Position numbers and translations under genes: made by a program
Assembly: GCA_964625865.1 (NCBI GenBank)
Contig: CAZVEV010000085.1
Coordinates: forward strand, 1-20,034
Source: CAZVEV01 sp964625865
Lineage (GTDB): Bacteria; Planctomycetota; Phycisphaerae; SM23-33
Direction of reading: 5' to 3'
Length of the DNA: 20,034 nucleotides
Notes under the pieces: model-generated
Databases searched by the model: none
Told to the model about the DNA's origin: nothing
What the model saw: the letters and a program-made list of their open reading frames with translations, nothing else
Part shown: positions 14,230 through 20,034 of the stretch, piece by piece
How the letters are laid out: the number at the start of each line of letters is the position of its first letter
Numbering within the stretch: position 1 is the first letter of the stretch

Positions 14230-16017
14230 ATGTATAAGCTCTTCCTGTGTCTGACGTACCTGCGCCGCAAGGTCATGCCGTACTTCGCCATGCTCGCCGT
14301 GGCGCTGTGCGTGGCGATGCTCCTGATCGCCACCAGTGTCTTCGACGGGTTTCTCGCCAAGATCGAAGAGGCCGCCAAGGGCCTGTTCGGCGATATCGTC
14401 ATCTCCGCGCCGGACCTCGACGGGATGATGTTCTACGACGAGTTCATCGCCGAACTCGACACCATCGAGGAGGTCGAAGCCGCCACGCCCTACATCCGGT
14501 CGTACGGCATTCTCCGCGTCAGGGACCGCGTTCAGGGCAACGAACGCCTCAGCGTGCAGGTGGTGGGCATCCGCCTGCCCCAACGGGCGGCGGTGACGGA
14601 CTTCGAGCAGGGGCTGTTCGTGCAGGCCGGCCGGAGCGATCCGACGTTCGACCCGCCGCTGTCCAGGATCGTCGCACGCCTCGAAACTGAGGACGCCGAC
14701 CTGCAGGCTGAGGTCGTCGAGCCCACGGAGGAGAAGGTCAGGGACCTCAAAGAGAGACTCGCGGGCGCCTCGGGCGCTGACAAGGCGGCCCTGGAGGCGC
14801 GTCTCAGCAAGGCCCAGAGGCTGCTGGGCAACCTGGGCTACGTCAAGCGCAAGCGCGACGCGGCGATCACACGCCTTCGCGCCGCGACAGCCGCCCAGGG
14901 CGAACTGCGCAAGCTCCAGCAGGATATCGACAAGATCGTCCCCAAGGGCGCCGACGAGTCCACGCTGTCGCCGGAGTTCGCCGACAAGCTGGCCGACCTG
15001 CGAGACCGCCTCCGTCAAGTCGAACGGACCTCGGACCTGCTCGGACCGAACAGTCGCGTCATCCTCGGGGAGGGCCTGCCCACGCTCAGCCGCCGAACCA
15101 CCCAGGGGCGGGTATACCGCATCTTCGGCCCCGGCGACAGGATCGTGTTGTCCATCGTCCCGCTGGGCGAGCGTATCTCGACGGACTTCACGCTGGCTGA
15201 CAGGGCGTTCACGATTATCGACGAGTGTAGCACGGGCGTGGTGACGGTGGACGCCGGCACGGTCTACATTCCGTTCGAAACCCTTCAGGTCCTGAACAAC
15301 ATGCAGGCGAGGTATCTTGCCGCCGACCCGACGAAGATCGAGATCCCCCCCCGGTGCGAGCAGATCCATATCAAGGTCGTCGATGCCCACGCGGAAGGCC
15401 AGAAACTCAAAGACGTTCGCGACCGGATCGACAAGGCGTGGACGGACTTCTGCCGCCGCAAGATCGCCGAATGCCGCGCCCGGGGCGAGAGGTTCCCATT
15501 CCCGGGATGGTCCCAGATCGGCTGTCGGACCTGGCGCGAGCAGCAGGCGGCCATGATCGCGCCCATCGCCTCCCAGCGCACGCTGGTGATCATCATGTTC
15601 GGGCTGATCTCGCTGGTCTCGATCGTGCTGATTTTCGTGATCTTCTACACGATCGTGGTCCAGCACACACGTGACATCGGGGTGATCAAGAGCCTCGGCG
15701 GCTCGGGCGGCGGGGTGGCGGCGATCTTCCTGGGCTACGGGGCCGTCATCGGGGCCATCGGTTCGGTCGCCGGCGTGATCGCGGGGGCCTACTTCGTCCA
15801 CTACATCAACCCGATCCACGACTGGGTGGGCGAGACGTTCGGCTTCCGCGTCTGGACGGCAGAGACGTTCATGTTCAAGACGATCCCTAACACCGTCGAC
15901 GTGGGCTCGACGGTCGTGATTGTCCTGTGGGCTATCGTGGGCGGGCTGATCGGTGCGATGATTCCGGCGATTCGTGCGGCGAGGATGCAGCCGGTGGAGG
16001 CCCTTCGCTATGAGTAA
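14230..16017 (+). CDS. LolC/E-like ABC transporter permease (MacB/FtsX type)
   Basis: A 595-residue inner-membrane permease. An N-terminal helix (about 17-38), a large periplasmic domain, and three C-terminal helices (about 451-477, 496-525 and 557-582) give the four-helix FtsX/MacB/LolE layout. TRDIGVIKSLGGSGGGV, the coupling segment, follows helix two, and IPAIRAARMQPVEALRYE is the typical end. It is longer than LolC/LolE (about 400-415) because of a coiled-coil-like insert at about residues 156-273 in the periplasmic part and a further charged stretch before helix two. The ATPase gene overlaps its end by 8 bp (ATGAGTAA) and lpxI follows, so a role in moving lipoproteins or lipids to the outer membrane is likely. 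Only one permease is encoded, so it would work as a homodimer. No ribosome binding site is seen at the ATG; the start is chosen from family similarity (MYKLFL-LTYLR). Confidence 0.9.
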   Translation: MYKLFLCLTYLRRKVMPYFAMLAVALCVAMLLIATSVFDGFLAKIEEAAKGLFGDIVISAPDLDGMMFYDEFIAELDTIEEVEAATPYIRSYGILRVRDRVQGNERLSVQVVGIRLPQRAAVTDFEQGLFVQAGRSDPTFDPPLSRIVARLETEDADLQAEVVEPTEEKVRDLKERLAGASGADKAALEARLSKAQRLLGNLGYVKRKRDAAITRLRAATAAQGELRKLQQDIDKIVPKGADESTLSPEFADKLADLRDRLRQVERTSDLLGPNSRVILGEGLPTLSRRTTQGRVYRIFGPGDRIVLSIVPLGERISTDFTLADRAFTIIDECSTGVVTVDAGTVYIPFETLQVLNNMQARYLAADPTKIEIPPRCEQIHIKVVDAHAEGQKLKDVRDRIDKAWTDFCRRKIAECRARGERFPFPGWSQIGCRTWREQQAAMIAPIASQRTLVIIMFGLISLVSIVLIFVIFYTIVVQHTRDIGVIKSLGGSGGGVAAIFLGYGAVIGAIGSVAGVIAGAYFVHYINPIHDWVGETFGFRVWTAETFMFKTIPNTVDVGSTVVIVLWAIVGGLIGAMIPAIRAARMQPVEALRYE

Positions 16018-16738
16018 GTCCGAGCGGAACAACACCGCCGTCTGGGCGAAGAACGTCGCCAAGTCGTACAAGCTCGGCCGCGTCACGCTGGACGTGCTCA
16101 AGGGCGTCAGCTTCCGCGCCAGCCAGGGCGAGTTCGTTGCGATTACCGGCGCGTCGGGCAGCGGCAAGAGCACACTGCTGCACCTGCTCGGCCTGCTCGA
16201 TGTGCCCGACGCCGGACAGATCATGCTCGAGGGCATCGACGCGGCGAGCCTGTCGGCCGGCCGGCGAAACCGCATGAGGTGTCGCGACATCGGCTTCGTC
16301 TTCCAGTTCTACCACCTGCTGGCCGACCTGAACGTCCTGGAGAACGTGCTGATTTCCGCCAAGGTCGACATGCCTCTGGTCCAGTGGTTCTCGCGTCGCG
16401 CCGCGGCCCGCAAACGGGCCCGCGAGCTGCTCGGCGAACTGGGCCTGGGCCAGCGACTGAAGCACAAGCCCAAGGAACTCTCCGGCGGCGAGAGGCAGCG
16501 GGTGGCGATCGCGCGGGCGCTGATGAACGGCCCGCAGCTCCTGCTGGCCGACGAGCCGACGGGCAACCTCGACTCCAAAACCGGGGCGAAGATCATGAAA
16601 CTCCTTCGCCGCTACAACGCCGACCACGACCAGACGATCGTGATGGTCACGCACGACAGCGCCCTGGCCGCCGAGGCCGACCGTTACGTGGTCCTGCGCG
16701 ACGGGCAGGTGGTCGGGGGCGAACGGGAGAAAGCGTGA
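16010..16738 (+). CDS. lolD: LolD-like ABC transporter ATPase
   Basis: A 242-residue ATP-binding subunit of the MacB/LolD class. Walker A is GASGSGKST at 47-55, the Q-loop glutamine is Q99 (FVFQFYHLL), the signature is LSGGERQR at 157-164, Walker B with catalytic Glu is LLLADEPTGNLD at 177-188, and the switch histidine is H215 in MVTHD. The QFYHLL and DEPTGNLD forms are typical of LolD-type ATPases that drive extraction of lipids or lipoproteins from the membrane rather than substrate transport across it. The ATG at 16010 overlaps the permease end by eight bases, indicating translational coupling. The frame extends upstream to 15974, but that start lies inside the permease and gives an unrelated N-terminus. 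The stop shares one base with the lpxI start (TGATG). Confidence 0.94.
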   Translation: MSKSERNNTAVWAKNVAKSYKLGRVTLDVLKGVSFRASQGEFVAITGASGSGKSTLLHLLGLLDVPDAGQIMLEGIDAASLSAGRRNRMRCRDIGFVFQFYHLLADLNVLENVLISAKVDMPLVQWFSRRAAARKRARELLGELGLGQRLKHKPKELSGGERQRVAIARALMNGPQLLLADEPTGNLDSKTGAKIMKLLRRYNADHDQTIVMVTHDSALAAEADRYVVLRDGQVVGGEREKA

Positions 16739-17613
16739 TGGTCCGTCACGAGCCGTCACCGCTGGGGCTGATCGCCGGCTCGGGGCGCCTGCCGTTCCTG
16801 GTCGCCGCCGGGATGCGCGCCACCGGGCGGCGCGTGGTCGTCGCGGGCCTGGCCGACCTGGCCTCGCGCCGGATGAAGGACCAGGCCGACGAGTTCAAGT
16901 GGGTCTCGATCGTCCGTCTCGGCGCGTGGTTCAAGTACTTTCGACGCATGGGCGTCCGCGAAGCGGTCATGATCGGCGGCGTGCGGAAGAAAGAGATCTT
17001 CTCGCCCATGCGTCTTGTGCGGTATATTCCGGATCTGATGACCGTCCGCATGTGGTACTCCACCCTGCGGGGCGACAAGAGAGACAACAAGGTCCTGCTC
17101 GCGGTGGCCGACGTGTTCAGGCGGGAAGGCATAGAACTGGTATCGAGCGTGAAATACTGCAAGGAACACCTCGCCGACGAAGGGCTGATGACCCACACCC
17201 CTGTCCCCCGCGGCGCCGAGGGCGACGTGGAGTTCGGCTGGCGCATCGCCCGGGCCAGCGCCGACCTCGACATCGGCCAATCCATCGCCGTCAAGGAACG
17301 CGACATCATCGCCGTCGAGGCGATGGAGGGCACTGACGCGATGATCCGCCGGACCGGGCGCGTCTGCCGCGTCGGCGGATGGACCATGGTCAAGGTCGCC
17401 CGACCCAAGCAGGACATGCGCTTCGACGTGCCTACCGTCGGACCCTCGACGCTGAGAAACCTTAAGGACGCCAAGTGCATCTGCCTCGTTGTCGAAGCCG
17501 GGCGCACCCTCATCGTCGACAAGCCCGCCACGCTCGCCCTGGCCGACCGACTCAAGATCGCCGTCGTCGGCAAGCGTCCGGCGGCGGACGAAGCCGACCC
17601 CGGCGCGGAATGA
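16738..17613 (+). CDS. lpxI: UDP-2,3-diacylglucosamine pyrophosphatase LpxI
   Basis: Cleaves UDP-2,3-diacylglucosamine to lipid X and UMP, the fourth step of lipid A synthesis, as the LpxH-independent enzyme found in many bacteria. The 291-residue length fits the family (DUF1009). The N-terminal domain begins GLIAGSGRLPFLVA and has VVVAGLAD; the C-terminal domain has the family motifs IAVKERDIIAVEAMEGTDAM at about 183-202 and KQDMRFDVPTVGP at 224-236. The ATG overlaps the ATPase stop (TGATG), so translation is coupled; a GTG one codon earlier is also possible. Its place behind a LolC/E-LolD pair makes an envelope operon in which lipid A synthesis and lipoprotein export are expressed together. 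It implies a Gram-negative outer membrane with lipid A. Confidence 0.93.
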   Translation: MVRHEPSPLGLIAGSGRLPFLVAAGMRATGRRVVVAGLADLASRRMKDQADEFKWVSIVRLGAWFKYFRRMGVREAVMIGGVRKKEIFSPMRLVRYIPDLMTVRMWYSTLRGDKRDNKVLLAVADVFRREGIELVSSVKYCKEHLADEGLMTHTPVPRGAEGDVEFGWRIARASADLDIGQSIAVKERDIIAVEAMEGTDAMIRRTGRVCRVGGWTMVKVARPKQDMRFDVPTVGPSTLRNLKDAKCICLVVEAGRTLIVDKPATLALADRLKIAVVGKRPAADEADPGAE

Positions 17614-17624
17614 TTCCATTGCGG
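17597..17624 (+). repeat. 28-bp direct repeat, copy A (lpxI 3' end)
   Basis: This block covers the last codons and stop of lpxI and eleven bases beyond. It matches 17836-17863 in 25 of 28 positions. The two copies are 239 bp apart and flank a hairpin-rich stretch. Confidence 0.75.
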
Positions 17625-17651
17625 ATTTCGGATTGCGGGATGCGGATTCTG
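17624..17651 (+). repeat. Four GATTNNN-type heptamers after lpxI
   Basis: Four adjacent 7-bp units (starting GATTTCG then GATTGCG, with one unit GGATGCG) begin eleven bases after the lpxI stop. A further related unit, GATTCCA, overlaps the stop at 17612-17618. This is the same kind of array and orientation as after the oxidoreductase gene. Confidence 0.6.
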
Positions 17652-17707
17652 CGCGGGGGCGCACTTCACTGATATGCGGGCGACCTGTGCGGGAGACCAG
17701 TCCAACG

Positions 17708-17743
17708 CCCACGGGTTCCACCCGTGGGGTATCCGCGGATACC
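17708..17743. other. Perfect hairpin followed by a 16-bp palindrome
   Basis: CCCACGGGT-TCC-ACCCGTGGG is a perfect 9-bp stem with a 3-base loop (17708-17728). It is followed, sharing one base, by the perfect palindrome GGTATCCGCGGATACC (17728-17743). No T-run follows, so it is not a standard intrinsic terminator, though it could stall polymerase or protect the 3' end of the lpxI operon mRNA. Confidence 0.6.
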
Positions 17744-17810
17744 GACGGCGTGCGATATGTCAGACTTCCGCCCGCGTTTGCGTATGGGACGGGTTCTTGG
17801 TTGCAGAGAC

Positions 17811-17831
17811 CCCCCAGGCGGCCCCTGGGGG
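17811..17831. other. Hairpin in the gap after lpxI
   Basis: CCCCCAGG and CCTGGGGG form an 8-bp stem around a five-base loop. It is the third strong inverted repeat in the 278-bp space between lpxI and the convergent small gene. The bases that follow (GCGTTACC) resemble those after the CCCCAGGGG run at 3259-3270. Confidence 0.55.
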
Positions 17832-17835
17832 CGTT

Positions 17836-17863
17836 ACCCCGGCGCGGAACGGTTTCATTGCGG
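17836..17863 (+). repeat. 28-bp direct repeat, copy B
   Basis: Copy of 17597-17624 with three substitutions, including one that destroys the TGA stop (TGA to CGG). It lies between the hairpins and the end of the convergent small gene. Confidence 0.75.
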
Positions 17864-17891
17864 TGTGCGGGTCTTGCGCGACGGGCGGGAC

Positions 17892-18098
17892 CTACTTGGG
17901 CGTGTCGTCGGTGTCTTTGGCGCGGATGGCGGCGGCAAGGACGATGTGCTGGAGGTGACCGAGGTCCATCGCGTCGAGGGCCTCGTCGCTGAAGTCCATT
18001 TCGAAACTGCAGTCCAGGCCCCTGAGAACCCGCACCAGTTCGGCGCGGTCCATCGTGACGATGCTGCTAGCCAGTACTTCAGCTTGTCTGGCGGTCAT
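17892..18098 (-). CDS. Small hypothetical protein, 68 residues
   Basis: No family is recognised. The protein is acidic and helical, with alternating hydrophobic positions (AELVRVLRGLDCSFEMDF, then LDAMDLGHLQHIVLAAAIRA), and has no signal peptide or membrane helix, so it should be cytoplasmic. The ATG at 18098 is preceded by GGAGAGA at seven bases, a good binding site, and this is the main support for the gene. An in-frame ATG at 18140 would add 14 residues without such a site. It is convergent with lpxI, on the same strand as the PEP-CTERM gene, and separated from that gene by a terminator, so it needs its own promoter. I cannot assign a role. Confidence 0.62.
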   Translation of the reverse strand: MTARQAEVLASSIVTMDRAELVRVLRGLDCSFEMDFSDEALDAMDLGHLQHIVLAAAIRAKDTDDTPK

Positions 18099-18207
18099 GA
18101 TCCATCTCTCCGAGCCGAGTGCAACCCGTTGTGCGCTCACGCTCTTACGACCTTATCGGCCCGATCGGCCGACAGCTTTACCTCGCCGTGGACTTCGCGG
18201 TCCAATG

Positions 18208-18248
18208 AAACGGGCCCCGAGGGGTCATGCGCGATCCATCGGGGCCCG
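18208..18248 (-). terminator. Terminator of the PEP-CTERM gene
   Basis: On the minus strand CGGGCCCCGA (18248-18239) pairs with TCGGGGCCCG (18220-18211), a perfect 10-bp stem with an 18-base loop, followed by TTTCATT. It begins 27 bases after the stop codon at 18275. Confidence 0.6.
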
Positions 18249-18274
18249 GTCCTTCTCCGTCTTGCGTGTTCGTC

Positions 18275-19759
18275 CTATGCGTTTCTGCGTCTCCTGGCCA
18301 GCAGCCCCGCGGCGCCCATCGCCAGCATCGCCAGCGTGCCCGGCTCGGGGATCGTGCCGATGGCGTAGTGCTCGGCGATCGTTGTCTCGGACAACGCCGA
18401 GCCGTACAGGGCTACTTCGTCGATCAGGCCGTCGAAATAGCGGATGCCGTTAGTCGGGCTCAAGCGCCCGATCGTCGCCTTGAAGTCGTAGTTGATGTCG
18501 TTGTTGACGCCCGTGGTGGTCTTGTCCAACTCGCCGTTGATGTACAGCTTGATCGACGTGCCCTCCTTGACGGCCGCGAGGTGATACCACTCGCCGGCCT
18601 GAAGGACCGTGTCGGAGTACGCGTTCCACCCGCCGCTGCTGCCGGACGGCGAGCGGTGGAGATAGCGGATCGTCCCGTTGGATCGGAGTTCCAGCAGAAC
18701 CCCATGGTTATTGCTCGACACGCTTGTCAGCGCGACGATGTCACCCTCGGCGATCGTGTCCGGCCTGCACCAGGCCTCGACGGTGTAGTCGGCGAACTGG
18801 CCGCTGGTGTTGGCGAACGCGTTGACGACCTCGACCCAGTCGTTGTTGCCGTCGAGATTGGCGGCGTTGTTGGCCGACTCCGTGATCGCAGCGCCCTGCT
18901 CCCGCCCGTTGCCCTCGTGATACGTCCCGTCATGCCCGCCGATCTCGTCCACTGCCGTGGGCGTCGTGGTGTGGTTGACCTCTTCCAGGCGCCAGTAGGC
19001 CGCCGGCGAGGCGGCGAGAACCGCGGCCTTGTAGCTGGGCCCGTCCTGGAGGTCTCCGGGCGCCACGCCGTTGTACAACTGGCGGATCTTGTAGGCGCTC
19101 AGCCCGTCGTTCCAGATCGCCACGTCGTCGATCTTGGCCGGCACGTACGTCGTCCCGTGCCGCGCGATCGACACCGGGCGCGCATTGGTGATGCTCGCCG
19201 TCAGCGTGTCGGCCTGACTCCCCGCCAACTCGCCGTCGGCGTAGAAGCGGACCACGCCGTTGTTCTGCACGCCAAGGACGTGATGCCACTGGCCGTCGAG
19301 TCCCCAGTTGGTCACGCCCGTGGACTTGACCGACTTGTTGCCGCTGTCGCGCACGTAAAAGCCGAGCGCGTCGGTGTTTGTCCAGCCCAGACCCCACGAC
19401 GGAGTGATGCTGCTGTAGCCGTACTTGGCCACGATCGTCCGGAACCACGCGCCGGCCGCGTACGTCGTGTTGACCCAGGCCGAGACGGCGAACGGAGCGT
19501 CCAGGTTCAGGCTCGCACTGTGCGGGATATCGACGTACTGATTCGACCCGTTGAAGCTCAGCGCCTCGTTGAACTTGCCCGCCACGGAGGTCGGCGAGTT
19601 GTGGATCGTGCCATCGTTGACCCCTGCAACAACGTCTTCCAGCGTACTGCCGCTGATGTCCGCGGCGTCGAACGTCCAGTGGCTTACCAGGTCCGCCCGG
19701 ACCGCCCCGGTGCACACCAGAGCGACAGCCAGCACGGCCAGCATCTTTGCATGTGTCAT
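18275..19759 (-). CDS. Exported two-LamG protein with PEP-CTERM sorting tail
   Basis: A 494-residue surface or secreted protein. Residues 1-22 form a signal peptide (cleavage probably after VRA). Two LamG/concanavalin-like domains follow, at about 24-245 and 255-465; each has the WTFD or WRLEE opening strand, a W-HHV or WYHLAAVKEG central strand and a closing DDVAIW or DEVALYGSAL strand. Residues 470-494 are a PEP-CTERM signal: IPEPGT, a short hydrophobic helix (LAMLAMGAAGLLA), then RRRR. Such tails are recognised by an exosortase, which must be encoded elsewhere. AGGAGAG lies five bases before the ATG at 19759; the frame is open to 19798 but the added residues would interrupt a clean signal peptide. 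LamG domains suggest binding to glycans or to an extracellular matrix; no catalytic residues are recognised. Confidence 0.93.
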   Translation of the reverse strand: MTHAKMLAVLAVALVCTGAVRADLVSHWTFDAADISGSTLEDVVAGVNDGTIHNSPTSVAGKFNEALSFNGSNQYVDIPHSASLNLDAPFAVSAWVNTTYAAGAWFRTIVAKYGYSSITPSWGLGWTNTDALGFYVRDSGNKSVKSTGVTNWGLDGQWHHVLGVQNNGVVRFYADGELAGSQADTLTASITNARPVSIARHGTTYVPAKIDDVAIWNDGLSAYKIRQLYNGVAPGDLQDGPSYKAAVLAASPAAYWRLEEVNHTTTPTAVDEIGGHDGTYHEGNGREQGAAITESANNAANLDGNNDWVEVVNAFANTSGQFADYTVEAWCRPDTIAEGDIVALTSVSSNNHGVLLELRSNGTIRYLHRSPSGSSGGWNAYSDTVLQAGEWYHLAAVKEGTSIKLYINGELDKTTTGVNNDINYDFKATIGRLSPTNGIRYFDGLIDEVALYGSALSETTIAEHYAIGTIPEPGTLAMLAMGAAGLLARRRRNA

Positions 19760-19970
19760 TTCAACTCTCCTCTTGAGTACGTATGAACGTGTCTCCATTT
19801 CGCTTCATTCCTCGGATCGTCCTGAACAGGTCCGGCGCGGCCGTTTACGGCGCATGCATCCCTTCAGCGGAAAACGAACAGGCTCACTGATGCAAGTCCA
19901 TCCACGTTCCCGGCCCAAGAACACATCTTGCAACTCCGATTCAAACTCCAAAATTAACACGCGAAAGCGG

Positions 19971-19985
19971 GGATTGTCACAATCC
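19971..19985. promoter_or_regulatory. 15-bp palindrome upstream of the PEP-CTERM gene
   Basis: GGATTGT-C-ACAATCC is a perfect inverted repeat with a single central base, about 210 bp before the start codon of the PEP-CTERM gene. It looks like a dimeric regulator site. Apart from it, the 275 bases from 19760 to the window end show no gene and no clear promoter. Confidence 0.35.
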
Positions 19986-20034
19986 TGTTCGGCACTCGTA
20001 TTGCAGTGACGTTTGAAGGGTGATTTCGGGCGGA

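Noticed and set aside
14200..16290. 696-residue minus-strand open frame opposite the permease and ATPase genes
   Set aside because: Composition is that of a shadow frame. The plus strand carries the full FtsX/MacB and ABC motifs.
17708..17831. Hairpins after lpxI as intrinsic terminators
   Set aside because: None is followed by a T-run on either strand, so they are listed as structured repeats only.
18227..19786. 519-residue plus-strand open frame opposite the PEP-CTERM gene
   Set aside because: The minus strand has a signal peptide, two LamG domains and a sorting tail, and the plus frame has none of these.

Overview
The window reads as about 20 kb of chromosome from a high-GC member of the Planctomycetota, most likely the Phycisphaerae side. 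This is inferred from content, not from a marker gene: a Tat-exported formylglycine sulfatase next to a Tat-exported Gfo/Idh/MocA oxidoreductase, secreted LamG proteins (one ending in a PEP-CTERM sorting tail), a four-PAS protein, and envelope genes for lipid A and lipoprotein export. There are 15 protein genes that I can support. No rRNA, tRNA, CRISPR array, transposase or phage gene is visible.

Layout. 1-1.7 kb (minus): a four-PAS sensor protein with no recognisable output domain. 1.8-3.2 kb (plus): pyruvate kinase, whose -10 box sits so close to the ATG that the mRNA should be leaderless. 3.4-6.1 kb (minus): a YfcE-type phosphoesterase preceded by a large multi-pass membrane protein with a very acidic tail. 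6.26-6.73 kb (plus): a ferritin-like di-iron protein. 6.9-9.9 kb (minus): sulfatase and Gfo/Idh/MocA oxidoreductase. 9.9-10.2 kb: a gap with a strong plus-strand intrinsic terminator but no plus-strand gene, suggesting a small RNA. 10.2-10.46 kb (minus): a small FGKHKG-motif protein, divergent from a secreted LamG protein (10.6-12.3 kb, plus). 12.5-17.6 kb (plus): lysS, a LolC/E-like permease, a LolD-like ATPase and lpxI; the last three overlap end to start and form an envelope-biogenesis operon. 17.9-19.8 kb (minus): a 68-residue unknown protein and a PEP-CTERM protein with two LamG domains.

The most unusual feature is not a gene. At least five gene ends (ferritin, sulfatase, lysS, oxidoreductase, lpxI) are followed at or within a few bases of the stop codon by short degenerate tandem arrays of 7- or 8-bp units. 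The unit differs from site to site, and at two sites the arrays are paired as inverted repeats. A second small intergenic element, GTTTAGCG followed by a 7-bp hairpin whose stem covaries, is present in two copies plus a partial one. I found no defence system, biosynthetic cluster or mobile island. The repeat arrays, the putative sRNA and the 3' duplication behind lpxI are the best candidates for something undescribed.
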